Shown: positions 27,451 through 34,956 of the stretch, piece after piece
Numbering within the stretch: position 1 is the first letter of the stretch
Layout of the letters: every line of letters begins with the position of its first letter
From: JARRKU01 sp050288425
Lineage (GTDB): Bacteria > Desulfobacterota > Desulfobacteria > Desulfobacterales > Desulfosarcinaceae
Direction: 5' to 3'
Assembly: GCA_050288425.1 (NCBI GenBank)
Contig: JBNKDU010000034.1
Span: 14,415 to 78,414 of the forward strand
DNA length: 64,000 nt
Notes under the pieces: model-generated
Told to the model about the DNA's origin: nothing
Seen by the model: only the letters and a program-made list of their open reading frames with translations
Database searches by the model: none
Position numbers and translations under genes: made by a program

Positions 27451-28259
27451 GCCGCGTAAAAGCCATCGTACTGACCGGCTATGGACTCAACTGCGATGTG
27501 GAAACCGCCTACGCCTTCGAATTGGCCGGGGCCGAGCCCCGACAGGTGCACATCAATACCCTCATCGACGGATCGGTATCCTTGAACGATTTCCAGATCA
27601 TGAGCTTTATCGGCGGATTCAGCTGGGGGGACGACCATGGCGCCGGCGTCGTGCAGGCGGTGCGCATGAAAAACAATATCGGCGACACCCTGCTGGAATT
27701 CGTGTCTCAGGGCAAACTGGTCATCGGCATCTGTAACGGCTTTCAGTGCCTGGTCAACCTGGGGCTGTTGCCGGGGCTCGATTTGGACTACACCCGTCGC
27801 TCGGTGGCCCTGACCTACAACGATTGCGGCAATTTCCGCGACGACTGGGTTGACTTGAAGGTCAACGCCAATTCACCCTGCGTATTCACCCGGGGACTGG
27901 ACCAGTTGCAACTGCCCATCCGGCATGGAGAAGGCAAGTTCTTCGCCGAGCCGGACATCATTGAACGCATCGCCGATCAGCAAATGATCGCCGTCCAATA
28001 CGCCACGGCCGACGGCCGGCCGGCCGCGGGCGCCTTTCCCGACAATCCCAACGGTTCTCTGCGGGACATCGCCGGCATCTGCGACCCATCCGGGCGGATT
28101 TTCGGCCTGATGCCCCATCCGGAAGGTTTCAATCAATGGTGCAACCATCCCCTCTGGAGCCGCAAACGCGAAATGATCAAGCGCGGTCAGGCCGACCCGC
28201 CGCCTGAGATTACGCCGGGCATCCGTATGTTCCGGAACGCAGTGGAGTATTTCAGATAG
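27447..28259 (+). CDS. purQ: Phosphoribosylformylglycinamidine synthase, glutaminase subunit
   Basis: 270 residues, class-I glutamine amidotransferase. The nucleophile elbow is GICNGFQCL, and His/Glu of the triad are in MPHPEGF. It supplies ammonia to PurL. Its start lies in an ATGA overlap with purL. Its last 8 bases overlap the end of mltD on the opposite strand. Confidence 0.95.
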   Translation: MSRVKAIVLTGYGLNCDVETAYAFELAGAEPRQVHINTLIDGSVSLNDFQIMSFIGGFSWGDDHGAGVVQAVRMKNNIGDTLLEFVSQGKLVIGICNGFQCLVNLGLLPGLDLDYTRRSVALTYNDCGNFRDDWVDLKVNANSPCVFTRGLDQLQLPIRHGEGKFFAEPDIIERIADQQMIAVQYATADGRPAAGAFPDNPNGSLRDIAGICDPSGRIFGLMPHPEGFNQWCNHPLWSRKREMIKRGQADPPPEITPGIRMFRNAVEYFR

Positions 28260-30399
28260 GGGCTCCCACAAAGAGGGAAGCCGGGTCGGGATCGGGTGAA
28301 TCGACGGACGGGATGTCGTCATCGGTATCGGCAGGCCCCTCCTCTTCGGTGGCATCGAAGGCATCGCTTTCGTCCGGGTCCTCGGCTGCGTCCTCGCTGG
28401 AAATCTTCTCGACAATCGGGATCCATAATTTCTGGTCGATTTTGAGGGAAGCGAAATCGATTTCCGGATTGCTGTTTTGCAGCAGCCACAGGGGAACATC
28501 GAATTTATCCCGGCACAGGGTCCAGTAATTGTCCCCCCTGTGGACCTGATAGGCCTGGAGGTTGTTCGTTCGATAGACGGCGAAGAAATCCTCCTGCAGC
28601 CGTTTATGAAATTCGTAACGTTGTTCTTCGAAGATCCGGGCGGAGACCTTGTTCAACGGGATTTCGATCCGCTGGTGCAGGTGCAGGGTTCTGCCGAAGG
28701 CCAGTCCGTTGAGGCGCCGGATGCTCTGCGTCCGTACGTTGGCCCACTCCGCATAGTGGCCCAGGGTTTCTTCCACCTCCACACGCAGAATTCCCACCGA
28801 GCCACTGCTGCGGTGGACGATCTTGGTGAAGCGCACATCCGCGGACACCACTTCGGCGCTGGCCGGTTCGGCCGTCGTGGATGATTTTTCCGTCACCTCG
28901 ACGGTGGGTTCCTTGGGGGCGGCCGGTGATGGAATTATGGCGGCGAGAACCGGCTGTGGATATGAATCCTCGACCGGGTCGGCAAGGGTGACTTTCTTTT
29001 CAGAAGGTTCGCGGGAGGCCACCAGGGATTCGGCGGGCTTAGGTTCCGGTGATCCGGTCTCGGCCGGGCGCTCCCGGCCTGGAAGTGGAATGCGCAGGGT
29101 CTGCTTGGGGTAAATGGTGGCCCGGCGGTTGAGATTGTTGGCCAGAGCCAGGCTCGCCAGATTGACACCGTGCATCCGGGCGATCTTCCCCGCCGTGTCG
29201 CCCCGCTGAACCGTATAGAAGCGACTCGGTTTCTGTTTCTCATGGAATAGATCCGAGGACAGCGACGCCAGTTCCGGTCGTTTGATATCGAGATTCCTGG
29301 GCAGGCGCAGGGCATAGCCCTTGGGTACGTACTTCTGGCCGTTGAATACGGGGGGGCGCAACGCCGGGTTCATGGCGGCCAGCAAATCCGGGGATACTCC
29401 GTAATGACGACTCAGGTCTTTGAAGGGGGCATATCCGGCCAGGGTCACGGACTGATGGTTTGCGGGACGATCCAGTCGTAAGTCTCCAAAATAGGTTCGG
29501 TAGTCCGCCGCGATACGGGACGCCGCCAGGAATTCGGAGTAGAAGTTGCGTGAGGCAAACTTGAAAGTGCGGCTTCGATAATGCGAGTAGATCTCCGGGT
29601 ACTTTCCGTGGGCCTGCTTCGCCCGCAGCATGCCGGCGGCGCCGTGATTGTAGGCGGTAACGGCCAACGGCCAGCTGTGGAGTTTTTCGTAATTTTCCTT
29701 GAGAAGCCGGGCGGCGGCATGGGTCGCCTGGATGGGATCGCGCCTTTCGTCCAGCACATAGTCGACTTGCATGAATCGGCGGCCGGTGGAACGGGTGAAC
29801 TGCCAGATTCCGGCGGCGCCGAATTTGCTGTAGGCCTTCGGGTTGAAAGAGGACTCCACATGGGGCAGGTAGGCCAATTCGACGGGCAGGTCGTAGGATG
29901 CAAAAATGGATCGAATCTCATCGATGAAGGCCCCCGAACGCACCAGCCCGGCCTGGAAGCGATCGCGCTGACCGATCTGGCTGCGAACCTGACGACTGGC
30001 GAGACGAAATTCACGCTTGCCGGCGCCGGGGCCGAACAACTCGGCCACACGCCGGCATTCGGGGTTTCGGGTATGCGGATCGGCGGCCAACTGCCTCAGG
30101 ATGTTTCTGTATCTGGCTTTGATACGCTTGATGCGCCGGCGGTGGATCTTGCGTTTGCCCGGCGCGTCGTAAGGCATTTTCAGATCGATGACTTCATAGA
30201 CGATGTTCAGGTCGCGGCTGTCGTGGATGATGGCCTCCCGACTGGTGTAGCGGGTGTAGATATCGGTCCAGAAGGAGACGTTGGGCCGAATCACGTCATA
30301 GTGGGGAAACGCCTCGGCCGCAACTTGCGGCGGTGCCGCCACGACGGCGAGCAGAAAAAGTAAAACGGCTGCCCGAATTGGACCCGATGCCCGATGCAT
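28252..30399 (-). CDS. mltD: Membrane-bound lytic murein transglycosylase D-like protein with LysM domains
   Basis: 715 residues from the ATG at 30399, which has AGGGAGG seven bases upstream and begins a clear signal peptide (AAVLLFLLAVVAAP). The SLT domain shows the catalytic Glu in LPHVESSFNP, then GAAGIWQFTRSTGRRF and ITAYNHG-like AVTAYNHGAAGM. Three LysM-like repeats follow, the first starting FYTVQRGDTAGKIA and the last YQVHRGDNYWTLC, separated by a Pro/Glu-rich linker. The tail is very acidic. It cleaves peptidoglycan glycan strands with anhydro-product formation in the periplasm. Confidence 0.92.
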   Translation of the reverse strand: MHRASGPIRAAVLLFLLAVVAAPPQVAAEAFPHYDVIRPNVSFWTDIYTRYTSREAIIHDSRDLNIVYEVIDLKMPYDAPGKRKIHRRRIKRIKARYRNILRQLAADPHTRNPECRRVAELFGPGAGKREFRLASRQVRSQIGQRDRFQAGLVRSGAFIDEIRSIFASYDLPVELAYLPHVESSFNPKAYSKFGAAGIWQFTRSTGRRFMQVDYVLDERRDPIQATHAAARLLKENYEKLHSWPLAVTAYNHGAAGMLRAKQAHGKYPEIYSHYRSRTFKFASRNFYSEFLAASRIAADYRTYFGDLRLDRPANHQSVTLAGYAPFKDLSRHYGVSPDLLAAMNPALRPPVFNGQKYVPKGYALRLPRNLDIKRPELASLSSDLFHEKQKPSRFYTVQRGDTAGKIARMHGVNLASLALANNLNRRATIYPKQTLRIPLPGRERPAETGSPEPKPAESLVASREPSEKKVTLADPVEDSYPQPVLAAIIPSPAAPKEPTVEVTEKSSTTAEPASAEVVSADVRFTKIVHRSSGSVGILRVEVEETLGHYAEWANVRTQSIRRLNGLAFGRTLHLHQRIEIPLNKVSARIFEEQRYEFHKRLQEDFFAVYRTNNLQAYQVHRGDNYWTLCRDKFDVPLWLLQNSNPEIDFASLKIDQKLWIPIVEKISSEDAAEDPDESDAFDATEEEGPADTDDDIPSVDSPDPDPASLFVGAPI

Positions 30400-30735
30400 A
30401 TAATATCCTCCCTGGCCGGTATTGATTTGAGATCGTCTACTACCCACTGCTGCAGCAATAACCATACCATCGATTATCTTATTCAAATTTTGAGAAAAGT
30501 GCGCACTTTAGCTGTTTCTGCAATCTGCCGGAACATGCCGGGTGTTGGATAATTGTCATATTTGGACCGTAAGGTGTCAATAATTGTTGTACCGCGAGGC
30601 CCGAACATGCAATTTCAGCGCTTGATTTCAAATGCCATCCAGCCTAGATTGGGTTGATTCCGTGACTTGTGCGCTGGACGAACCACAAGCGTCGACCGCA
30701 GGTCCTGGGAGCTGTTCAAAGGATCGGATCTGACC
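30400..30735. promoter_or_regulatory. divergent intergenic region with a promoter and a 14-bp palindrome
   Basis: For the plus-strand YceD gene, TTGATT (30622-30627) and TAGATT (30645-30650) are 17 bases apart. AAAGTGCGCACTTT (30496-30509) is a perfect 14-bp palindrome, operator-like, between the divergent genes and nearer mltD. No open frame of note is present. Confidence 0.4.
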
Positions 30736-31284
30736 ATGAAAATCGAGATTCACCATATCCCGTCCCAAGGCGTCACCTTGAGATTCGAGAAGGCGGCACG
30801 GTGGTTTGCCGTGATCAAGGAATTGATGGAACATGGAGAGTTCCAGGCCATCACCCCCGTCCAGATCTCCCTGGAGGCGGTCCCGGAAAAAGAGATGTTC
30901 AAGGTGACCGGGAAGCTCTCCACCACGCTGCGGCTGACGTGTTCCCGCTGTCTGATCCCATTCGATTCCCTGGTCACCCGGAAGTTCCGGCTGCGCTATT
31001 CGCGTCAGATCCTCGAAGACCTTCAACCGGGCGGTGCGGACGGCGTCGAACTGACCGCCCAACAGATCGGGATGTATCCTTTCCAAGGCGAGGCGATCGA
31101 TTTTACCGATGCCGTGCAGGAGCAGTTCGTTCTTTCCCTGCCGTACCGGCCGCTGTGCCATGAAGCCTGCAAGGGGTTGTGTGCCCGCTGCGGGGCCGAT
31201 CTGAACCAGACGACCTGTACATGCGGAACCGGGTCGGTGGACAGTCCCTTTGCCGTATTAAAGAATTTGAAACTACCTGAATAG
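30736..31284 (+). CDS. YceD/DUF177 family protein
   Basis: 182 residues from the ATG at 30736. The family's cysteine pairs are visible: LTCSRCL in the middle and CHEACKGLCARCGADLN plus CTC at the C-terminus, probably a metal site. The family is linked to 23S rRNA/L32 biogenesis in bacteria and plastids and usually sits directly before rpmF. Here rpmF does not follow; the next gene is an MCE lipoprotein 11 bases downstream, which is unusual. Confidence 0.8.
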   Translation: MKIEIHHIPSQGVTLRFEKAARWFAVIKELMEHGEFQAITPVQISLEAVPEKEMFKVTGKLSTTLRLTCSRCLIPFDSLVTRKFRLRYSRQILEDLQPGGADGVELTAQQIGMYPFQGEAIDFTDAVQEQFVLSLPYRPLCHEACKGLCARCGADLNQTTCTCGTGSVDSPFAVLKNLKLPE

Positions 31285-31295
31285 GGGGGCAAGTC

Positions 31296-31973
31296 ATGCA
31301 TCGGTGGAAAATCATATGGTTTGTCGGGTTTCTCCTGGTGTTGGGTGCGTGCCGTTCGACATCCATGGAGCTGAACGTCCATTATAAAAGCATCTCGGGG
31401 CTGACCGTGGATGATCGCGTATTGTTCGACGGCCGACGGGTCGGGAAGGTGGCCGCCATCGAATATACCCGCGAAGGCACCTACCTGGTTCATCTGTCGG
31501 TGGAGCGCGGGCACGCGCCTAAGCTGACCGATCACGCCCGGTTTTTCATTGTTCCGGATCCCGGGGTTACGGACCAGCAGGCGGTGGAAGTCCGGATATC
31601 CCAAGCCGGCGGGCGTTTGTTGGCCGATGGCGAAAATGTCGTCGGGGCCGAAGAGCCGAACGATGTCGTCCGTAGATTGAAGCAGGATATTGCCGATGGA
31701 ATTCGCCTTTTCCAGCAGGCCATGGAGGAACTGGGCCGGGATATCCAGGAACTGCCCGAAAGCAGGGAGTATCGCGATTTGAAGCGGTCAATGGACGCAT
31801 TGGCCCAGGATCTGGTGCGCAGCGGCAAGGCGGCCGGCGAAAAAATCAAACAGGAGTGGCTCCCCGAGATTCAGCGTCATCTGGATGAATTGCGCGAGCG
31901 GTTGAAGCAGCAAGGGCGCGAAAAGGAACTGGCGCCGTTGGATCGCCGGATCGAAGAAATCCGCCGAATGTAA
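31296..31973 (+). CDS. MlaD/MCE-domain lipoprotein
   Basis: 225 residues. A lipoprotein signal peptide ends at the lipobox LGAC (Cys19 region). One MCE beta-barrel domain follows (about 25-110, with GLTVDDRVLFDGRRVGKV), then a long charged helical region (about 120-225) likely to form a coiled coil. MCE proteins of the MlaD/PqiB kind move phospholipids between membranes. No MlaE or MlaF partner is adjacent, so the transport partner must be elsewhere. It converges with the J-domain gene 35 bases further on. Confidence 0.8.
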   Translation: MHRWKIIWFVGFLLVLGACRSTSMELNVHYKSISGLTVDDRVLFDGRRVGKVAAIEYTREGTYLVHLSVERGHAPKLTDHARFFIVPDPGVTDQQAVEVRISQAGGRLLADGENVVGAEEPNDVVRRLKQDIADGIRLFQQAMEELGRDIQELPESREYRDLKRSMDALAQDLVRSGKAAGEKIKQEWLPEIQRHLDELRERLKQQGREKELAPLDRRIEEIRRM

Positions 31974-32008
31974 TCCGACGCATCTCCATCGATGCCGGAG
32001 GCGAATGG

Positions 32009-32998
32009 CTACTCGCGAGGCTTTCGATGCAACAGCGCCTGGTAGTACTGTGTGAGGCGACGAAACACCTCGGCATCGCCACCCTGATCGGGGTGATGCT
32101 GAAGTGCCAGTTGGCGGTAGACTCGCGTCAGTTCTTTGCGGGTCATCTTCTTCAATGTCTTCCAGGCGTGGCCGAACAGTCTCGCGGCCTCATCCATTTT
32201 TACCTGAATGCCGGCCGGTGGGCGGTGGGCACGGTGCCGGTTGATGAAATCGCGGACGTATTCCGCCTCGGCGGAGCGCTGGGTGGGGGAGTAGTCAAAA
32301 TAGAAAACTGCATAGCGGATCAGATAGGTACTCAAACCGGAGTATGCGGGCACGCCGGACATGAAACGGTGGTCGCGGTTGAGCCTGCATAATTGATCGG
32401 TGAAGTGCGCGTCCAATTGATCGCGCAGGCTGTGGGGGGATGCCCCATCGGCTGTCCAGTGGTTCAACCGGAAGATGATGGACGTATAGACGGCCTTTTC
32501 ATTGGAAGGCAGTCGCTGCTCCTGGCGCCGGAAATAATGCTCCAGCTCGTCGCGGGATTTGGCTTCCAAAGGAGCGAAAATATGGGCGGGTACGCGATTC
32601 AGGTAGTTCTGTTCACTGTAGCCGAAGCGAAGATAGTGGTACCGACGCTGGTCGAAGGGGTGGGGCGGTGGTGATTCAATTCCAGTACCGGTCTTGTCCA
32701 TTGGCTTGCGCCGCCGGCTGCGGTCGAAACCATCAACGACGCGCTGGATATGGAAAGGAAGGAATTCGAAGAACACATCATCCAGCGCGGTCTGGTCCGT
32801 AGCCACACCCTGATCGGCCAGGTAGTCCTCGATCTCCGGATCGTAATAGTATCCATTGCCGCCGGGATAGCGGATGAATTGCTCGGGGTCGGTCCCCAGG
32901 TCGAACAATTGGCGGCTTTTGAAAATTCCGCCCTCTTCGTAGGAATGGCGAATGCTGTAGTGGGTTTGATCACCGATGCGTTGCCGTGCAAGGTACAT
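32009..32998 (-). CDS. J-domain protein of unknown function (C-terminal DnaJ domain)
   Basis: 329 residues from the ATG at 32998 with a GGAAGGCAGG tract before it; the open frame continues upstream to 33091. The first ~260 residues match no family I recognise; they are rich in Tyr, Arg and His with no membrane segment. The last ~65 residues are a J domain with the HPD motif (LQHHPDQGGDAEVFRRL). It presumably recruits DnaK to a client bound by the N-terminal part. There is no dnaK nearby. Confidence 0.7.
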   Translation of the reverse strand: MYLARQRIGDQTHYSIRHSYEEGGIFKSRQLFDLGTDPEQFIRYPGGNGYYYDPEIEDYLADQGVATDQTALDDVFFEFLPFHIQRVVDGFDRSRRRKPMDKTGTGIESPPPHPFDQRRYHYLRFGYSEQNYLNRVPAHIFAPLEAKSRDELEHYFRRQEQRLPSNEKAVYTSIIFRLNHWTADGASPHSLRDQLDAHFTDQLCRLNRDHRFMSGVPAYSGLSTYLIRYAVFYFDYSPTQRSAEAEYVRDFINRHRAHRPPAGIQVKMDEAARLFGHAWKTLKKMTRKELTRVYRQLALQHHPDQGGDAEVFRRLTQYYQALLHRKPRE

Positions 32999-33611
32999 GA
33001 AGGCCTGCCTTCCGAAGCGCGGATCGCACCTCGTTATTGCGATCCGCAGGATACCCTTCAAATCCCTACTAGAATAATGTGCGGGGGGCAAATTGCAACG
33101 GCAGGAAATTGTCCGGGGGGGCGCATATGGACACCCGCCGACGGCGATGACGAAGGAGTCCGGATTTTTCCCGTCCGGATATTCACGGTCCTTGATGTAA
33201 GTGTGGTTAATGAATGTAATTCAAAAATATAAATAAAGAATTTTTTATTAAATAAAGCTTGACAAAAAGAATATTACAAAATAAATTAACCTTACGTCAA
33301 ACTCACTGGGTGCGTTTTTGCTACCAGCCTCCTTCTTTGACGCGGTGTTCGTGCCAGACGCTCGCGTTGCCGAATGTCCGGCCGCCCTCAGCGGCCTGGG
33401 GGTGCGCCGGACAATCACCGCGGCAACACTTCAGCCGTCCAAATACCGACACCCTCCATTCCATAAGGCACGATCCAATTCCACTCCTGTTTGACCCGCC
33501 GGAGACGATGGGGTAGTCTCATGACGGGTCGGCCCGGTGGAATTATTGCCTGCCGTCTGGTTGCGTGATCGCGTACCGGCGGGTTGAGCCCTCGCTCGAC
33601 GGGCCATTGCC
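32999..33611 (+). promoter_or_regulatory. intergenic region with an AT-rich UP-element-like promoter and a second promoter
   Basis: A very AT-rich stretch (about 33205-33258) precedes TTGACA (33259-33264), a 17-base spacer and TAAATT (33282-33287), a strong-looking promoter with an UP-element-like upstream. A hairpin with arms GTCCGGC/GCCGGAC lies near 33378-33414. A second promoter, TTGACC (33491-33496), 17 bases, TAGTCT (33514-33519), would give an ~85-base leader for the hydrolase. What the first promoter transcribes, leader or small RNA, is not clear. Confidence 0.45.
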
Positions 33612-34445
33612 ATGGATCCTCAGACTGTGCATAAGTTGCAGACCGCTATGCCCTATGTAAAAGTAGACGAGGATTGCAGCCTCTATTATGAAATTTTAGG
33701 CGAGGGTCCAAACAAGCCGACTCTGACGTTCATCAACGGCACGTTGCAGACCACCATTTATTGGAAACTGATCACCAGGCCCCTGGCGCATCGTTATCGC
33801 ATCCTGCTCTATGACGGCCGTGGCCAGGGAGAAAGTGATCTGGGTTCCCGACCGTTGAGTCTCGAGCGCCACGTCAGCGACTTGAAAACATTGCTGTCTG
33901 ATCTGAATGTCCGCCAGACATCGCTGATCGGCATCAGCCACGGCGCGAGGGTGGCATTGGCGATGGCCGCGGAGGCACCGGGGCTGGTTGCGCGGATTGT
34001 GTTGTGCAGCATTTCGACGACATCGACGTACCGGGCCAAGATGATCGTGAGATCCTGGATCGAGATCCTTCGACGTCACAGTCTGGATGCCATGGTGTGG
34101 GCCGCGGTACCGTATGTATTTGGGCGAAATTTCCTGAAAGAGAATGAGAAAGTGCTCGACCGAATCGTAAAGACCATTGTCCGGCGCAACAAGACCGAAT
34201 ACCTGCGTGCCCATCTGGAAGCCATGCAGCACTACCCGCCATTGGCCAAAACCCTTTCAAGATCGGACTCCCTGGTTCTGGTGCTCACGGGCGAGGATGA
34301 TCCGCTGGTGACCTTGGAGGGCGCCCGGGAGATCGCCCGGGTTTGTGGCGGCCGGCATGAGCAATTAAAGGGAGTCGGCCATTCCATACCCGCCGAATCG
34401 CCGTCTGCTTTCAACCGTTTGCTGATGGACTTCATGGATGCGTAG
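33612..34445 (+). CDS. Alpha/beta hydrolase
   Basis: 277 residues; Met13 (33648) is an alternative start and gives a more usual N-terminus (MPYVKVD). The nucleophile elbow is GISHGAR, the acid is in TGEDDPLV, and the histidine is in GVGHSIP. It resembles esterases and 3-oxoadipate enol-lactonase-like enzymes; the substrate cannot be told. Preceded by a plausible promoter; a separate promoter follows for the chemoreceptor. Confidence 0.8.
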   Translation: MDPQTVHKLQTAMPYVKVDEDCSLYYEILGEGPNKPTLTFINGTLQTTIYWKLITRPLAHRYRILLYDGRGQGESDLGSRPLSLERHVSDLKTLLSDLNVRQTSLIGISHGARVALAMAAEAPGLVARIVLCSISTTSTYRAKMIVRSWIEILRRHSLDAMVWAAVPYVFGRNFLKENEKVLDRIVKTIVRRNKTEYLRAHLEAMQHYPPLAKTLSRSDSLVLVLTGEDDPLVTLEGAREIARVCGGRHEQLKGVGHSIPAESPSAFNRLLMDFMDA

Positions 34446-34506
34446 AGTGCAAAGGCAACCCACACATATTGTTCATATTTTTCTTGATATGAGTAAGATC
34501 TTTTAT

Positions 34507-34535
34507 TTGACAACCAACCGAACTTCTCCTATAAC
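34507..34535 (+). promoter_or_regulatory. sigma70-like promoter upstream of the chemoreceptor leader
   Basis: TTGACA (34507-34512), 17-base spacer, TATAAC (34530-34535). Confidence 0.65.
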
Positions 34536-34956
34536 TTACAGTGATAAAAGAAATTTTCTCGATCTTGTGCTTTCATGTTCCTGAAAAGAAGGTTGGGTGA
34601 CGACGGATCTGAAGCGAGCCTGGGATTAATATGGTTATAGAAAATATTGGGGCGGCCGATATCTATATGTGTGTCATGCGCGATATTCGGCTCCCCTTTC
34701 ATTATATGTGGGTCGAATTTGCTTTTTTGAAATCGAACCGGCAACATGATCGCAGCCTATGATTCCAGTGACCTCGAATTGCAAGAAGACGCAGGGACAA
34801 AGTTGCCCCACTGGTTGCCATAGCTGTGACAGGCGAAAATGAATTGGGAAGTTAAATAGAGAGTTACAGTCCTATGGGATAGCAATTGAACCGGAGACAG
34901 CATCCAACGGGTTCCCGGTGAGCGCTATTGTCAAAATCGGACAGGAGGCATGGTAA
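34536..34956 (+). other. long untranslated leader or small-RNA region before the chemoreceptor
   Basis: About 420 bases without a convincing gene. A strong hairpin spans 34649-34696, with GGGG and GCCGA-TATC pairing to GATATTCGGC and CCCC, and is followed by a short T-rich stretch (TTTCATT). It could end a ~160-base RNA or attenuate the downstream gene. AGGAGG ends the region before the chemoreceptor ATG. Confidence 0.35.

Noticed and set aside
34787..34830. A GACGCA/CAAAG stretch resembling a second c-di-GMP riboswitch before the chemoreceptor
   Set aside because: There is no GAAA-capped stem, the core has inserted bases and the two-helix layout cannot be drawn.
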